Below, piece by piece: positions 11,111 to 18,651 of a DNA stretch of 64,000 bases. The notes below the pieces were generated by a model that saw only the letters and a list, made by a program, of their open reading frames with translations, was not told the DNA's origin and did no database searches. This stretch comes from Hanstruepera neustonica (GTDB lineage Bacteria; Bacteroidota; Bacteroidia; Flavobacteriales; Flavobacteriaceae), in NCBI RefSeq assembly GCF_002895005.1, contig NZ_POWF01000002.1, positions 62,001-126,000 on the forward strand. The letters run 5' to 3'. The number at the start of each line of letters is the position of its first letter. The first letter of the stretch is position 1. The translations under genes and the position numbers were made by a program.

Positions 11111-11632
11111 TTATCCTTCTTTTTCGGATAATGTTTTAATAATACCTGCAAGTTTACCGCCACTAGACTGAAGTGCTGAAATAACACTTTTAGCTGGTGA
11201 TTGTAACAAGCCAATGATATCACCGATAACTTCTTCTTTAGATTTAATATCAACTAAAGCGTCAAGTTGTGCATCACCAATGTAAATAGCTTCCTCAATA
11301 AAGGCACCTTTTAAAAGTGGCTTATCTGATTTTTTACGGAAGTTTTTAATTACTTTGGCAGGAGCATTACCGGTTTCAGAATACATGACTGAAGTATTTC
11401 CTTTTAATGTTGAAGGAAGATCTCCAAAATCTTTATCTGATGCTTCCATTGCTTTTTCAAGCAAGGTATTTTTAACAACTGCTAATTTAATGTTAGCCTT
11501 AAAGCAAGCACGACGTAAATCTGAAGTCGCTCCTGCATTTAATCCAGATATATCTGCAAGATATATATTTGCATTATCGGCTAATTGCGCAGTTAAGTCT
11601 TTAATTACTTGTGATTTTTCCTCTCTAGTCAT
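11111..11632 (-). CDS. rplJ: Ribosomal protein uL10
   Basis: A 173-aa base of the ribosomal stalk. The N-terminal rRNA-binding domain begins MTREEKSQVIKDL and contains KLAVVKNTLLEKA. A C-terminal helical tail that binds bL12 dimers ends in SSGGKLAGIIKTL. The gene is 19 bases after rplA and 66 bases before rplL, in the usual rplK-rplA-rplJ-rplL order. In other bacteria uL10-bL12 represses its own operon through the mRNA leader; the very short spacer here leaves little room for such a leader directly upstream. Confidence 0.98.
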   Translation of the reverse strand: MTREEKSQVIKDLTAQLADNANIYLADISGLNAGATSDLRRACFKANIKLAVVKNTLLEKAMEASDKDFGDLPSTLKGNTSVMYSETGNAPAKVIKNFRKKSDKPLLKGAFIEEAIYIGDAQLDALVDIKSKEEVIGDIIGLLQSPAKSVISALQSSGGKLAGIIKTLSEKEG

Positions 11633-11651
11633 AATAAAAGTTTTAAACTAC

Positions 11652-12341
11652 TTAACCAATTTTTGGATCAACGGCTAAACTAGGACTCATGGTACTTGAC
11701 ATATAAATGCTCTTTACATAAGTTCCTTTAGCTGCAGTTGGCTTAAGTTTTAATAATGTTTGTAATAATTCATTTGCATTACCTGCAATTTTATCAGCAC
11801 TGAAAGATGCTTTACCTATAGATGCATGTACGATACCGGTTTTATCAACTTTAAAGTCAATTTTACCAGATTTCACATCATTTACAGCTTTAGCAACATC
11901 CATAGTTACCGTACCTGTTTTTGGGTTTGGCATTAGACCACGAGGACCTAATACACGTCCTAAAGGACCTAATTTACCCATTACACTTGGCATGGTAATG
12001 ATAACATCCACGTCAGTCCAACCACCTTTGATTTTATCAAGGTATTCATCTAAACCAACATAATCAGCTCCAGCTTCTTTGGCTTCAGCTTCTTTATCTG
12101 GTGTTACCAATGCTAATACTTTCACGTCTTTACCAGTACCATGAGGCAGTGTAACAACACCTCTAACCATTTGATTGGCTTTACGAGGGTCAACACCTAA
12201 ACGAACAGCAATATCTACTGATGCATCAAATTTGGTATTGGTAATTTCTTTCACTAATGAAGAAGCTTCATCAATAGAATACAGTTTCCCTTTTTCTATT
12301 TTTGCTAAAGCCTCCTTTTGTTTTCTTGTTAATCTTGCCAT
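11652..12341 (-). CDS. rplA: Ribosomal protein uL1
   Basis: A 229-aa protein of the L1 stalk that helps release deacylated tRNA from the E site. The uL1 signature region is plain: the [20 protein letters not shown] stretch followed by MPNPKTGTV. The gene is 19 bases downstream of rplK, and the two are probably co-translated. In other bacteria uL1 represses rplK-rplA by binding their mRNA; a hairpin lies just upstream of rplK here (12820-12852) but does not obviously copy the rRNA site. Confidence 0.98.
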   Translation of the reverse strand: MARLTRKQKEALAKIEKGKLYSIDEASSLVKEITNTKFDASVDIAVRLGVDPRKANQMVRGVVTLPHGTGKDVKVLALVTPDKEAEAKEAGADYVGLDEYLDKIKGGWTDVDVIITMPSVMGKLGPLGRVLGPRGLMPNPKTGTVTMDVAKAVNDVKSGKIDFKVDKTGIVHASIGKASFSADKIAGNANELLQTLLKLKPTAAKGTYVKSIYMSSTMSPSLAVDPKIG

Positions 12342-12360
12342 TTTTTAAAAATTTTTTAGA

Positions 12361-12801
12361 TTAATTAGGGGCTTGGCCTCCTTTTACAGTTATACCCATA
12401 GATCTAGCAGTTCCAGCTACCATTGTCATGGCAGATTCAACTGTAAATGCATTTAAATCCTGCATTTTATCTTCAGCTATGGTTCTAATCTGATCCCAAG
12501 AAACTTTAGCTACTTTTTTAATATGAGGTTCACCAGAACCCTTCTTCACCTTGGCCGCTTCTAATAATTGTACTGCTGCAGGAGGTGTTTTGATTACAAA
12601 GTCAAATGACTTGTCTTTGTAAACAGAAATCACAACTGGTAATACTTTACCAGGCTTATCTTGAGTTCTCGCATTAAACTGCTTACAGAACTCCATGATA
12701 TTAACTCCAGCGGCACCTAAAGCGGGTCCAACCGGTGGCGATGGATTCGCTGCACCTCCCCTAACTTGTAGTTTAACTACTTTACTTAATTCTTTTGCCA
12801 T
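12361..12801 (-). CDS. rplK: Ribosomal protein uL11
   Basis: A 146-aa large-subunit protein at the GTPase-associated centre. The N-terminal domain holds the Gly/Pro-rich [20 protein letters not shown] segment (residues 15-34) that binds thiostrepton-type antibiotics in other species. The C-terminal domain binds 23S rRNA and ends [12 protein letters not shown]. It is the first ribosomal protein gene after nusG. The 70-base upstream spacer carries a near-perfect hairpin. The ATG start fits the family. Confidence 0.98.
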   Translation of the reverse strand: MAKELSKVVKLQVRGGAANPSPPVGPALGAAGVNIMEFCKQFNARTQDKPGKVLPVVISVYKDKSFDFVIKTPPAAVQLLEAAKVKKGSGEPHIKKVAKVSWDQIRTIAEDKMQDLNAFTVESAMTMVAGTARSMGITVKGGQAPN

Positions 12802-12819
12802 TTTTAATAATTTAGTTTA

Positions 12820-12852
12820 TACAATTCTTATGATTGGAAGCGTAAGATTGTA
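12820..12852 (-). other. Hairpin in the rplK 5' leader
   Basis: TACAATTCTTA (12820-12830) can pair with TAAGATTGTA (12843-12852) with one bulged base, enclosing a 12-base loop. It lies 18 bases upstream of the rplK start on the transcript strand. It may be a regulatory or processing site for the rplK-rplA message. This is inference from position and pairing only. Confidence 0.4.
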
Positions 12853-12871
12853 TTATATCTTGTAACAATTA

Positions 12872-13426
12872 TTATACTTTTTCAACTTGCATATAACTTA
12901 ATTCCAATGGTGTTTTTCTTCCGAAAATTTTAACCATGACCTCAAGTTTACGCTTTTCTTCATTGATTTTTTCAATAGTTCCATCGAATCCATTGAATGG
13001 TCCATCAATTACCTTAACCGTTTCACCTTTTGTAAACGGAATTGCCACATTAGCATCTGCCTCAAGAGACAACTCATCTACCTTACCTAACATTCTGTTA
13101 ACTTCAGATTGTCTTAACGGCACAGGATCTCCTCCTTTTGTTTCACCTAAAAAGCCAATAACATTCGTTACTGATTTAATGATATGAGGTATTTCTCCAG
13201 TCAAATTTGCTTTAATCATGATGTAGCCAGGAAAATAAACTTTTTCTTTGTTTATCTTCTTGCCATTTCTAATTTGAATAACCTTTTCTGTTGGCACTAA
13301 AACCTCATCTACATAATCTTCAAATCCTAAACGGGCAATTTCGTTTTCGATGTAAGTTTTGATCTTATTTTCTTGACCACTTACAGCTCTAACTACATAC
13401 CACTTTTTTTCATTTCCTTCAGACAT
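12872..13426 (-). CDS. nusG: Transcription termination/antitermination factor NusG
   Basis: A 184-aa universal transcription elongation factor that binds RNA polymerase and links it to ribosomes or Rho. The N-terminal NGN domain (KKWYVVRAVSGQENKIKTYI near 7-26) is followed by the C-terminal KOW domain (KGETVKVIDGPFNGFDGTIE near 129-148). Length is close to that of E. coli NusG (181 aa). It follows secE with 11 bases between them, the standard pairing, and precedes rplK. Confidence 0.98.
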   Translation of the reverse strand: MSEGNEKKWYVVRAVSGQENKIKTYIENEIARLGFEDYVDEVLVPTEKVIQIRNGKKINKEKVYFPGYIMIKANLTGEIPHIIKSVTNVIGFLGETKGGDPVPLRQSEVNRMLGKVDELSLEADANVAIPFTKGETVKVIDGPFNGFDGTIEKINEEKRKLEVMVKIFGRKTPLELSYMQVEKV

Positions 13427-13437
13427 ACAATTTTATT

Positions 13438-13635
13438 TTATCCGTTAATCCATTTAAAGTAAAATCCTATGGCTTTGCTGAACACTGTATCTACTCCCCA
13501 AATTGCTAACGAGAAAATAATTGAAAAAACTGCTACTAAAACAGTTAAACTCTGTGCTTCTGCCCATGACGGCCAAGTCACATTATTTTTTAATTCTCCG
13601 AACGATTCTTTTATATAGTTTACAAATCCAGCCAT
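13438..13635 (-). CDS. secE: Preprotein translocase subunit SecE
   Basis: A 65-aa inner-membrane protein stabilising SecY. The conserved short amphipathic segment ELKNNVTWPSWAEA is followed by a single membrane helix (about residues 30-50), the minimal SecE found outside Proteobacteria. The open frame continues upstream through the tRNA-Trp gene, but the ATG at 13633-13635 (MAGFVNYIKE) gives the family-type start and avoids the tRNA. The gene is 65 bases downstream of tRNA-Trp and 11 bases before nusG. Confidence 0.95.
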   Translation of the reverse strand: MAGFVNYIKESFGELKNNVTWPSWAEAQSLTVLVAVFSIIFSLAIWGVDTVFSKAIGFYFKWING

Positions 13636-13700
13636 TATATTATTTTTTTCAATATTGAGAGCCTCAAAATGACGACGGCTCTGTACTTTGTTTAACTCTG

Positions 13701-13773
13701 CACGGGTTGAGAGGCTCGAACTCCCGACACCTGGTTTTGGAGACCAGTGCTCTACCAACTGAGCTAAACCCGT
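13701..13773 (-). tRNA. tRNA-Trp (anticodon CCA)
   Basis: 73 bases fold as a full cloverleaf. The acceptor stem ACGGGTT pairs with AACCCGT, with discriminator G. The anticodon arm CTGGT/ACCAG encloses a loop with CCA, and the T-arm reads GTTCGAG. The 3' CCA is not encoded. It sits between tuf and secE, its conserved position in many bacteria. Confidence 0.97.
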
Positions 13774-13784
13774 AAATACAAGTC

Positions 13785-13812
13785 AAGGTATTCCGAAAAA
13801 ACGGAATACCTT
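13785..13812 (-). other. Perfect hairpin between tuf and tRNA-Trp
   Basis: AAGGTATTCCG (13785-13795) pairs perfectly over 11 bp with CGGAATACCTT (13802-13812) around a six-base loop. No U-tract follows in the transcript direction, so it is not a standard intrinsic terminator. It more likely protects the tuf mRNA 3' end or marks a cleavage site that separates tuf from the tRNA-Trp-secE-nusG transcript. Confidence 0.6.
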
Positions 13813-13836
13813 AACTTTATTATTTATTGAATTTTA

Positions 13837-15024
13837 TTAATCTAAAATTTCAGTTACCTGACCAGCACCAACTGTTCTACCACCTTCACGGATAGCGAAA
13901 CGTAAACCTACGTTCATGGCGATTGGTTGGATTAACTCAACAGTAATTGTTAAGTTATCACCAGGCATTACCATCTCAACTCCATCAGGAAGCGCGATGT
14001 TTCCAGTTACGTCAGTTGTACGTACGTAGAACTGTGGACGGTAGTTATTGTGGAATGGTGTGTGACGACCTCCTTCTTCTTTTTTCAAGATATAAACCTC
14101 AGCTTTGAATTTTTTGTGAGGAGTAACAGATCCTGGTTTAGTAATAACCATACCTCTTGAGATTTGAGTTTTCTCAATACCTCTTAATAAGATACCAGCA
14201 TTATCTCCAGCCTCACCTCTATCAAGAATTTGACGGAACATTTCAATACCAGTAATAGTAGAAGTTAACTTTTCAGCACCCATACCAATGATTTCAACTG
14301 GGTCACCAGTGTTAGCAACACCTGTTTCAATACGACCAGTAGCAACAGTACCACGACCAGTAATAGAGAATACGTCTTCAATTGGCATTAAGAAAGGCTT
14401 ATCCATATCACGAACTGGCTCTTCAATCCATGAATCACAAGCTTCCATTAATTCCATAACTGTATCAACCCACTTTTGCTCACCATTAAGTGCACCTAAA
14501 GCAGAACCTGAAATTACAGGACCATTATCACCATCGTACTCATAGAAGTTTAATAAATCTCTAACTTCCATATCAACCAATTCCAATAATTCCTCATCAT
14601 CAACCATGTCAACTTTGTTCAAGAAAACAACGATTCTTGGAATACCTACTTGACGGCCTAATAAGATGTGCTCACGAGTTTGTGGCATAGGACCATCAGT
14701 AGCAGCTACAACTAAAATTGCACCATCCATTTGAGCAGCACCAGTTACCATGTTCTTAACGTAATCCGCGTGACCTGGACAGTCAACGTGAGCATAGTGA
14801 CGATTTGCTGTTTGATATTCTACGTGAGATGTATTAATTGTAATACCTCTTTCTTTCTCTTCCGGAGCGTTATCAATTTGATCGAATGATCTTGCTTCTG
14901 AAAAACCTGCATCAGCTAATACTTTAGTAATAGCAGCAGTTAAAGTTGTTTTACCGTGATCTACGTGTCCAATAGTACCAATATTTAAGTGTGGTTTTGA
15001 ACGATCGAAAGTTGCCTTTGCCAT
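13837..15024 (-). CDS. tuf: Elongation factor Tu
   Basis: A 395-aa GTPase that brings aminoacyl-tRNA to the ribosome. GTP-binding motifs are GHVDHGKT at 19-26, DCPGH at 82-86 and NKVD at 137-140. The beta-barrel domains II and III follow, with the conserved end [14 protein letters not shown]. The gene sits 58 bases after the tRNA-Thr(GGT) gene, inside a tRNA-tuf-tRNA-secE arrangement like the E. coli tufB locus. The single copy seen here does not exclude another elsewhere. Confidence 0.99.
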   Translation of the reverse strand: MAKATFDRSKPHLNIGTIGHVDHGKTTLTAAITKVLADAGFSEARSFDQIDNAPEEKERGITINTSHVEYQTANRHYAHVDCPGHADYVKNMVTGAAQMDGAILVVAATDGPMPQTREHILLGRQVGIPRIVVFLNKVDMVDDEELLELVDMEVRDLLNFYEYDGDNGPVISGSALGALNGEQKWVDTVMELMEACDSWIEEPVRDMDKPFLMPIEDVFSITGRGTVATGRIETGVANTGDPVEIIGMGAEKLTSTITGIEMFRQILDRGEAGDNAGILLRGIEKTQISRGMVITKPGSVTPHKKFKAEVYILKKEEGGRHTPFHNNYRPQFYVRTTDVTGNIALPDGVEMVMPGDNLTITVELIQPIAMNVGLRFAIREGGRTVGAGQVTEILD

Positions 15025-15082
15025 GTTTAATTTATTTTAATCTTAATTTATATTAGTGTTCAATTTAATGCATCTTGAAAAG

Positions 15083-15154
15083 AGCCAATGACGAGATTTG
15101 AACTCGTGACCTCTTCCTTACCAAGGAAACGCTCTACCCCTGAGCTACACCGGC
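15083..15154 (-). tRNA. tRNA-Thr (anticodon GGT)
   Basis: A 72-base cloverleaf. The acceptor GCCGGTG pairs with CATTGGC, including two G-U pairs. The anticodon stem TTTCC/GGAAG has loop TTGGTAA, and the T-arm is normal. CCA is not encoded. It is the last of four tRNAs upstream of tuf. Confidence 0.96.
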
Positions 15155-15160
15155 TTTTCA

Positions 15161-15217
15161 TTTACGATTGCCGATTTAAGATTTACGATTCGTAAACCGC
15201 ATACCGTAACTCGTAAA
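15161..15217. repeat. Nested inverted repeat in a tRNA spacer
   Basis: TTTACGATT occurs at 15161-15169 and 15182-15190. TTTACG (15182-15187) and CGTAAA (15191-15196) form a tight inverted repeat, and TTTACGA (15161-15167) can pair with TCGTAAA (15211-15217) around it. It fills the 69-base gap between tRNA-Thr(GGT) and tRNA-Gly, which is longer than other spacers in the cluster. It may be a small mobile or processing-related repeat. Confidence 0.55.
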
Positions 15218-15223
15218 TTTTAG

Positions 15224-15296
15224 AGCGGGAGACCGGGTTCGAACCGGCGACATTCAGCTTGGAAGGCTGACGCTCTACCAACTGAGCTACTCCCGC
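15224..15296 (-). tRNA. tRNA-Gly (anticodon TCC)
   Basis: A 73-base cloverleaf with acceptor GCGGGAG/CTCCCGC, anticodon stem TCAGC/GCTGA and loop CTTCCAA containing TCC, and T-loop GTTCGAA. CCA is not encoded. It lies between the Tyr and Thr(GGT) tRNA genes. Confidence 0.97.
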
Positions 15297-15311
15297 AATT
15301 TTAATTTTTTG

Positions 15312-15394
15312 TGGGGAGAGCAGGATTCGAACCTGCGAAGTTAAAAAACAACAGATTTACAGTCTGTCCTCGTTGGCCGCTTGAGTATCTCCCC
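15312..15394 (-). tRNA. tRNA-Tyr (anticodon GTA)
   Basis: An 83-base class II tRNA with a long variable arm. The acceptor GGGGAGA pairs with TCTCCCC, the anticodon loop contains GTA, and the T-arm is GCAGGTTCGAATCCTGC. CCA is not encoded. It lies between the Thr(TGT) and Gly genes. Confidence 0.96.
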
Positions 15395-15429
15395 AATAAA
15401 AAATATGTTTCAGTTTCTTAAAGAACTTG

Positions 15430-15503
15430 AGCCGATGGAGGGACTCGAACCCACGACCTGCTGATTACAAATCAGCTGCTCTAGCCAGCTGAGCTACATC
15501 GGC
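15430..15503 (-). tRNA. tRNA-Thr (anticodon TGT)
   Basis: A 74-base cloverleaf with acceptor GCCGATG/CATCGGC, anticodon stem GCTGA/TCAGC, loop TTTGTAA with TGT, and a normal D-arm and T-arm. It is the first gene of the tRNA-tuf unit, directly after the terminator that closes the hpf transcript. Confidence 0.97.
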
Positions 15504-15523
15504 TTTTCATCACTTTTTTAGCT

Positions 15524-15552
15524 AAAAAAAAGCCCGCTATTTCTAACGGACT
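15524..15552 (-). terminator. Terminator downstream of hpf
   Basis: A 9-bp stem, AGCCCGCTA (15531-15539) with TAACGGACT (15544-15552), is closed by a tetraloop that reads GAAA on the transcript, a stable GNRA loop. A U-tract follows (A-run 15524-15530 on the plus strand). It insulates the hpf/xerC transcript from the tRNA-tuf unit. Confidence 0.9.
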
Positions 15553-15603
15553 GCAAATGTATATATTTATTTTCTTATTCAAAACATTTTTCGAAAAATT
15601 TTA

Positions 15604-15906
15604 TCATAAATATGCTCTTAATTTTTCTTTTCGCTTTTTAAGCTGTCTTTCCAATGAGGCAACAGCACTATCAGCTCCTTCTTCAAAGGTTTTACATTGT
15701 TTTTTTACAACAAAACTATCACCTGGTACACTTAATCGAGCTTCAAATATTTTATTGGCTTTGTCACTGGTATTTTCTACTTTTAAAAACACATCTGATT
15801 GAATCACCTTATCATAAAATAAATCCAGCTTGTCCATTCGTTTTTGAATGAAGTCTATCAATTTTCTATCTGCGCTAAAATTGACTGATTGCGTGTTTAC
15901 TTTCAT
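15604..15906 (-). CDS. hpf: Ribosome hibernation-promoting factor, short form (HPF/RaiA-like)
   Basis: A 100-aa protein of the sigma-54 modulation/RaiA family, which binds the 30S subunit at the tRNA and mRNA sites and silences ribosomes in stationary phase. The N-terminus MKVNTQSVNFSADRKLIDFI and a basic C-terminal helix (RQLKKRKEKLRAYL) match the fold. It lacks the C-terminal dimerisation domain of long HPF, so it would not itself form 100S dimers in the long-HPF way. It lies 38 bases after xerC on the same strand and ends before a strong terminator. Confidence 0.92.
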   Translation of the reverse strand: MKVNTQSVNFSADRKLIDFIQKRMDKLDLFYDKVIQSDVFLKVENTSDKANKIFEARLSVPGDSFVVKKQCKTFEEGADSAVASLERQLKKRKEKLRAYL

Positions 15907-15944
15907 ACTCTACTAATTTTCGTTAAACAATAGATTAAATTTTC

Positions 15945-16835
15945 CTATTTGTCACTTCTGGGGTGCGATTTCAGGTATACTTTTTTCAATTCCGAAATAC
16001 TATTGTGTGTATATACTTGTGTCGCGGCTAAACTAGAGTGACCAAGCAGTTCCTTTACTGCATTTAAATCTGCACCTTGATTTAATAAATGAGTCGCAAA
16101 TGAATGTCTTAATATGTGCGGACTCTTTTTTACCTTGGAAGATGCTAAACTAAAATACTCATTTATTATTCGGTAAACAAGTGTTTCATAAATTTTAACG
16201 CCTTTTTGGGTTAAAAACAAGTAATCAGAATCTTTGATTATTTCTAAATTATTTCTGGATTCTAAATAACTTTTTAAAGTTTCAATCACAGATTGAAGTA
16301 ACGGAATAAAACGCTCTTTATTGCGCTTACCCAATACTTTTAATGTTTTTTTTGAAAAATCAATATTCGCAATTTTGATTTCAATCAATTCAATACGCCG
16401 AATCCCTGTTGAATAAAATAATTCAATAATCAACTTATCGCGCATGCCCTCAAAGGTGTTGTCAAAATCCCAATGATCTAAAACCGCTGTTACTTCTTTT
16501 TCAGAAAAAGGGATTTGAACCTTTTTACTTGTTTTAAGTGCTTTGTGTTTTGCTAATGGATTGGTTGTGATGTCTCCTACTTTCATGAGGAATTTAAAAT
16601 AGGAATTCAGTGAGGATATCTTTCTATTAATCGATCTATTGGTCAAGCCTTTTTCTACCAAAGAGACAATCCAGCTCCTTATTTGTGAATAATTGACAAG
16701 AAGTAAGCTGTCGTCGTCATATTCCGAAACTATAAAATTAGAAAATTCATTTAAGTCTCTTTCATAGGCATTGACTGTTAGGTTGGAATAGTTCTTTTCT
16801 AACTGTAAGTATTCTAAAAAAGACTTCAAGGACAT
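15945..16835 (-). CDS. xerC: Tyrosine recombinase XerC-like
   Basis: A 296-aa site-specific recombinase with an N-terminal SAM-like DNA-binding domain (about 1-100) and a C-terminal catalytic domain. The catalytic set is complete: R146 in STGIRRIE, H240 and R243 in HILRHSF, H266 in LLGHSS and the nucleophile Y275 in QVYTH. Length is that of the XerC/XerD pair that resolves chromosome dimers at dif, not of phage integrases. The position between rpsU and hpf is a housekeeping context seen in other Flavobacteriia, which argues against a mobile origin. XerD is not in the window. Confidence 0.9.
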   Translation of the reverse strand: MSLKSFLEYLQLEKNYSNLTVNAYERDLNEFSNFIVSEYDDDSLLLVNYSQIRSWIVSLVEKGLTNRSINRKISSLNSYFKFLMKVGDITTNPLAKHKALKTSKKVQIPFSEKEVTAVLDHWDFDNTFEGMRDKLIIELFYSTGIRRIELIEIKIANIDFSKKTLKVLGKRNKERFIPLLQSVIETLKSYLESRNNLEIIKDSDYLFLTQKGVKIYETLVYRIINEYFSLASSKVKKSPHILRHSFATHLLNQGADLNAVKELLGHSSLAATQVYTHNSISELKKVYLKSHPRSDK

Positions 16836-16890
16836 ACTTCATTGTATTTTTATAAAATTACAATCTTTTTTAATAATCACGTTTTAATGC

Positions 16891-16927
16891 AAAAAAAATC
16901 CTGCAACAATTATATGTGCAGGATTTT
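16891..16927 (-). terminator. rpsU terminator
   Basis: A perfect 11-bp stem, AAAATCCTGCA (16895-16905) with TGCAGGATTTT (16917-16927), with an 11-base loop, is followed on the minus-strand transcript by a U-tract (A-run 16891-16898). It starts 21 bases after the rpsU stop. Confidence 0.92.
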
Positions 16928-16947
16928 ATATCATAATTAGTGAAATA

Positions 16948-17142
16948 CTAAATATCTTCTTGATCTCTTAAACGCTGAATGTATTGCGCTTTTTGAATTT
17001 GTGCCCTACGAGCAACAGAAGGCTTTGTAAACTGCTTACGCGTTTGTAATGCTCGCTTTGTACCCGTTCTATCAAACTTACGCTTGTAACGCTTTAGCGC
17101 TCTATCTATATTTTCTCCGTCTTTAATTGGTATAATTAACAT
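16948..17142 (-). CDS. rpsU: Ribosomal protein bS21
   Basis: A 64-aa, strongly basic small-subunit protein (MLIIPIKDGENIDRALKRYK at the start, RRAQIQKAQYIQRLRDQEDI at the end). In Bacteroidota, bS21 with bS18 and bS6 holds the 16S rRNA 3' end so that most mRNAs do not use Shine-Dalgarno pairing. This gene itself has a very strong Shine-Dalgarno site, 9 bases before the ATG, and its own promoter and terminator, so it is probably monocistronic and may sense bS21 supply. Confidence 0.97.
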   Translation of the reverse strand: MLIIPIKDGENIDRALKRYKRKFDRTGTKRALQTRKQFTKPSVARRAQIQKAQYIQRLRDQEDI

Positions 17143-17151
17143 AGTTCTTAA

Positions 17152-17157
17152 CCTCCT
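17152..17157 (-). promoter_or_regulatory. Unusually strong Shine-Dalgarno of rpsU
   Basis: On the transcript strand the sequence GAGAGGAGG ends 9 bases before the rpsU ATG. The core AGGAGG (complement of 17152-17157) is a full anti-Shine-Dalgarno match. Other starts inspected here lack such a site, as expected in this phylum. Ribosomes lacking bS21 should expose the anti-Shine-Dalgarno and translate this mRNA better, giving autoregulation (inference from family knowledge). Confidence 0.8.
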
Positions 17158-17179
17158 CTCTTTTAGAATTTTCAGGATG

Positions 17180-17187
17180 CAAAAATA
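17180..17187 (-). promoter_or_regulatory. -7 element of the rpsU promoter
   Basis: TATTTTTG on the minus strand matches TAnnTTTG exactly, about 38 bases upstream of the rpsU start codon. A TTGC about 18 bases further upstream could serve as a weak -33 element. Confidence 0.5.
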
Positions 17188-17225
17188 ATAACAAATTTAA
17201 ATCCTGCAATAGAAATTATATTTTT

Positions 17226-18644
17226 TTATTCTTTAAATAATGAATACCGCTTTGTTAAATCTTGAATAAGCTTTTCCTCTTCCTCACTTTCCAACAAGGT
17301 ATTGTAATTTTTCCAGAAATCTTTATCATAAGGTTTCGGCGAAAAAATATCCGCATCCCAGATTTTGGTTAGGGCATCTGCAACGACTTCTGGTTCGGTT
17401 ATAATTTCAGTAAACAAAATTTCTTGCACTGTATAATAATACCGCTCATCTTTATTGACGGCCGATTCATCAACTTCTGTTCTCGGATCATCTACAGCAA
17501 CACCAACATTCACCAATTTTGGTGTTTCATAATAAATGTAATTCAAATACATTTTATCTTGATACTCTTTGTATGAAATGATTAGTTTATGATTCAAATC
17601 GGTATCAAAAAGTGTTTTACTTCTATTGCGCTGCGCTTGAGAGGCAGCGTGCAATTCATACTCAATTCTCTTAATAGCATAGGTGTCCCAATACACATAA
17701 ATCCACCCTTTGGGTTGAAATCCGTCATTAAACACACCTTTGGTTTCTAAATTGACATGTTCAAAACTTTCAGATATCTGAAGTTTATAAATTTTTCTGT
17801 CGTTTTCAACTAAAACCGTATCCAGTTTAAATTGATGCTTGCTTAAAACATCTTCTATATCAAACAATGCATTCGGGTTTCCAGAATTTCTAACCATATT
17901 CAACTTACCATGAAACAAGGTTTCCAATCCATTAATTCGATTATCATTCCATTTGATAGCCTTTATTAGCGAGGTCGTTTTAATGGTATCACGGTTTAAG
18001 TTTCTGGATTTCAACTGAACGCCTTTGTTACGTAAATAAGACGTATAAGTCAACACACTATCTACGTCACGCAGATCATAACTTTTTCTGACCTGATCGA
18101 CATTAACTTTAACATCGCCAAGCGAAATAGAATCAAATCCAGGATCATATAATGTAATGGCACTTTCTATTAACCATTTGAACTCCTTTTTGTTTCGTTC
18201 CTTATGACGCAGAAATCCTTTTTGCAAATAGGACGAGTCTGGTAAGTTTTCAGGAAGCTCTTCCAAGACCCGAAGCATAATATCATTTCCTGTTTTGGGT
18301 CTCGTTTCAGCTACAAGTAAGACCTCATCCAGAGATGCTACATCTGGGTCTAGATATACATCAAATGAACTATCAAACTCACCTACAGGAATCTTATAAC
18401 TTTTAAATCCAATAGAAGAAATCACCAAAGTATCCTTAAGATGTTTATTGGGCACAACCAATACAAACTTACCATCGGTATTGGTTATGGTTCCAATGGT
18501 GGTGTTTTGAACATATACATTGGCACTTTCCAAAGGCATAAATGTTTCGCCATCCAAAACGGTGTTTTTTAATTCGGTTTGTGAAAAGGCCATAGTTGAA
18601 AACAACGCGATGGTAATTCCCAAAAAATACTTAACTGACTTCAT
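17226..18644 (-). CDS. Secreted protein with carboxypeptidase-regulatory-like domain
   Basis: A 472-aa protein with a cleavable signal peptide (MKSVKYFLGITIALFSTMAFSQ). The CarboxypepD_reg-like beta-sandwich spans about residues 25-110 (TVLDGETFMPLESANVYVQN, then DGKFVLVVP). This domain is typical of the N-terminus of Bacteroidota outer-membrane proteins. The remaining 350 residues, rich in charged and aromatic residues, have no motif I recognise; no TonB plug or barrel is evident. It probably resides in the periplasm or on the outer membrane. It is last in a minus-strand run, 7 bases after the acyl-CoA dehydrogenase gene. Confidence 0.8.
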   Translation of the reverse strand: MKSVKYFLGITIALFSTMAFSQTELKNTVLDGETFMPLESANVYVQNTTIGTITNTDGKFVLVVPNKHLKDTLVISSIGFKSYKIPVGEFDSSFDVYLDPDVASLDEVLLVAETRPKTGNDIMLRVLEELPENLPDSSYLQKGFLRHKERNKKEFKWLIESAITLYDPGFDSISLGDVKVNVDQVRKSYDLRDVDSVLTYTSYLRNKGVQLKSRNLNRDTIKTTSLIKAIKWNDNRINGLETLFHGKLNMVRNSGNPNALFDIEDVLSKHQFKLDTVLVENDRKIYKLQISESFEHVNLETKGVFNDGFQPKGWIYVYWDTYAIKRIEYELHAASQAQRNRSKTLFDTDLNHKLIISYKEYQDKMYLNYIYYETPKLVNVGVAVDDPRTEVDESAVNKDERYYYTVQEILFTEIITEPEVVADALTKIWDADIFSPKPYDKDFWKNYNTLLESEEEEKLIQDLTKRYSLFKE

Positions 18645-18651
18645 TCTTAAG

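Noticed and set aside
13636-13758. Longer SecE open frame running upstream through the tRNA-Trp gene
   Set aside because: The extra residues come from the tRNA sequence; the internal ATG at 13635 gives the correct SecE start.
15945-16835. Tyrosine recombinase as a sign of a mobile element
   Set aside because: Length, motifs and the rpsU-hpf neighbourhood are those of chromosomal XerC; there are no att repeats or cargo genes.
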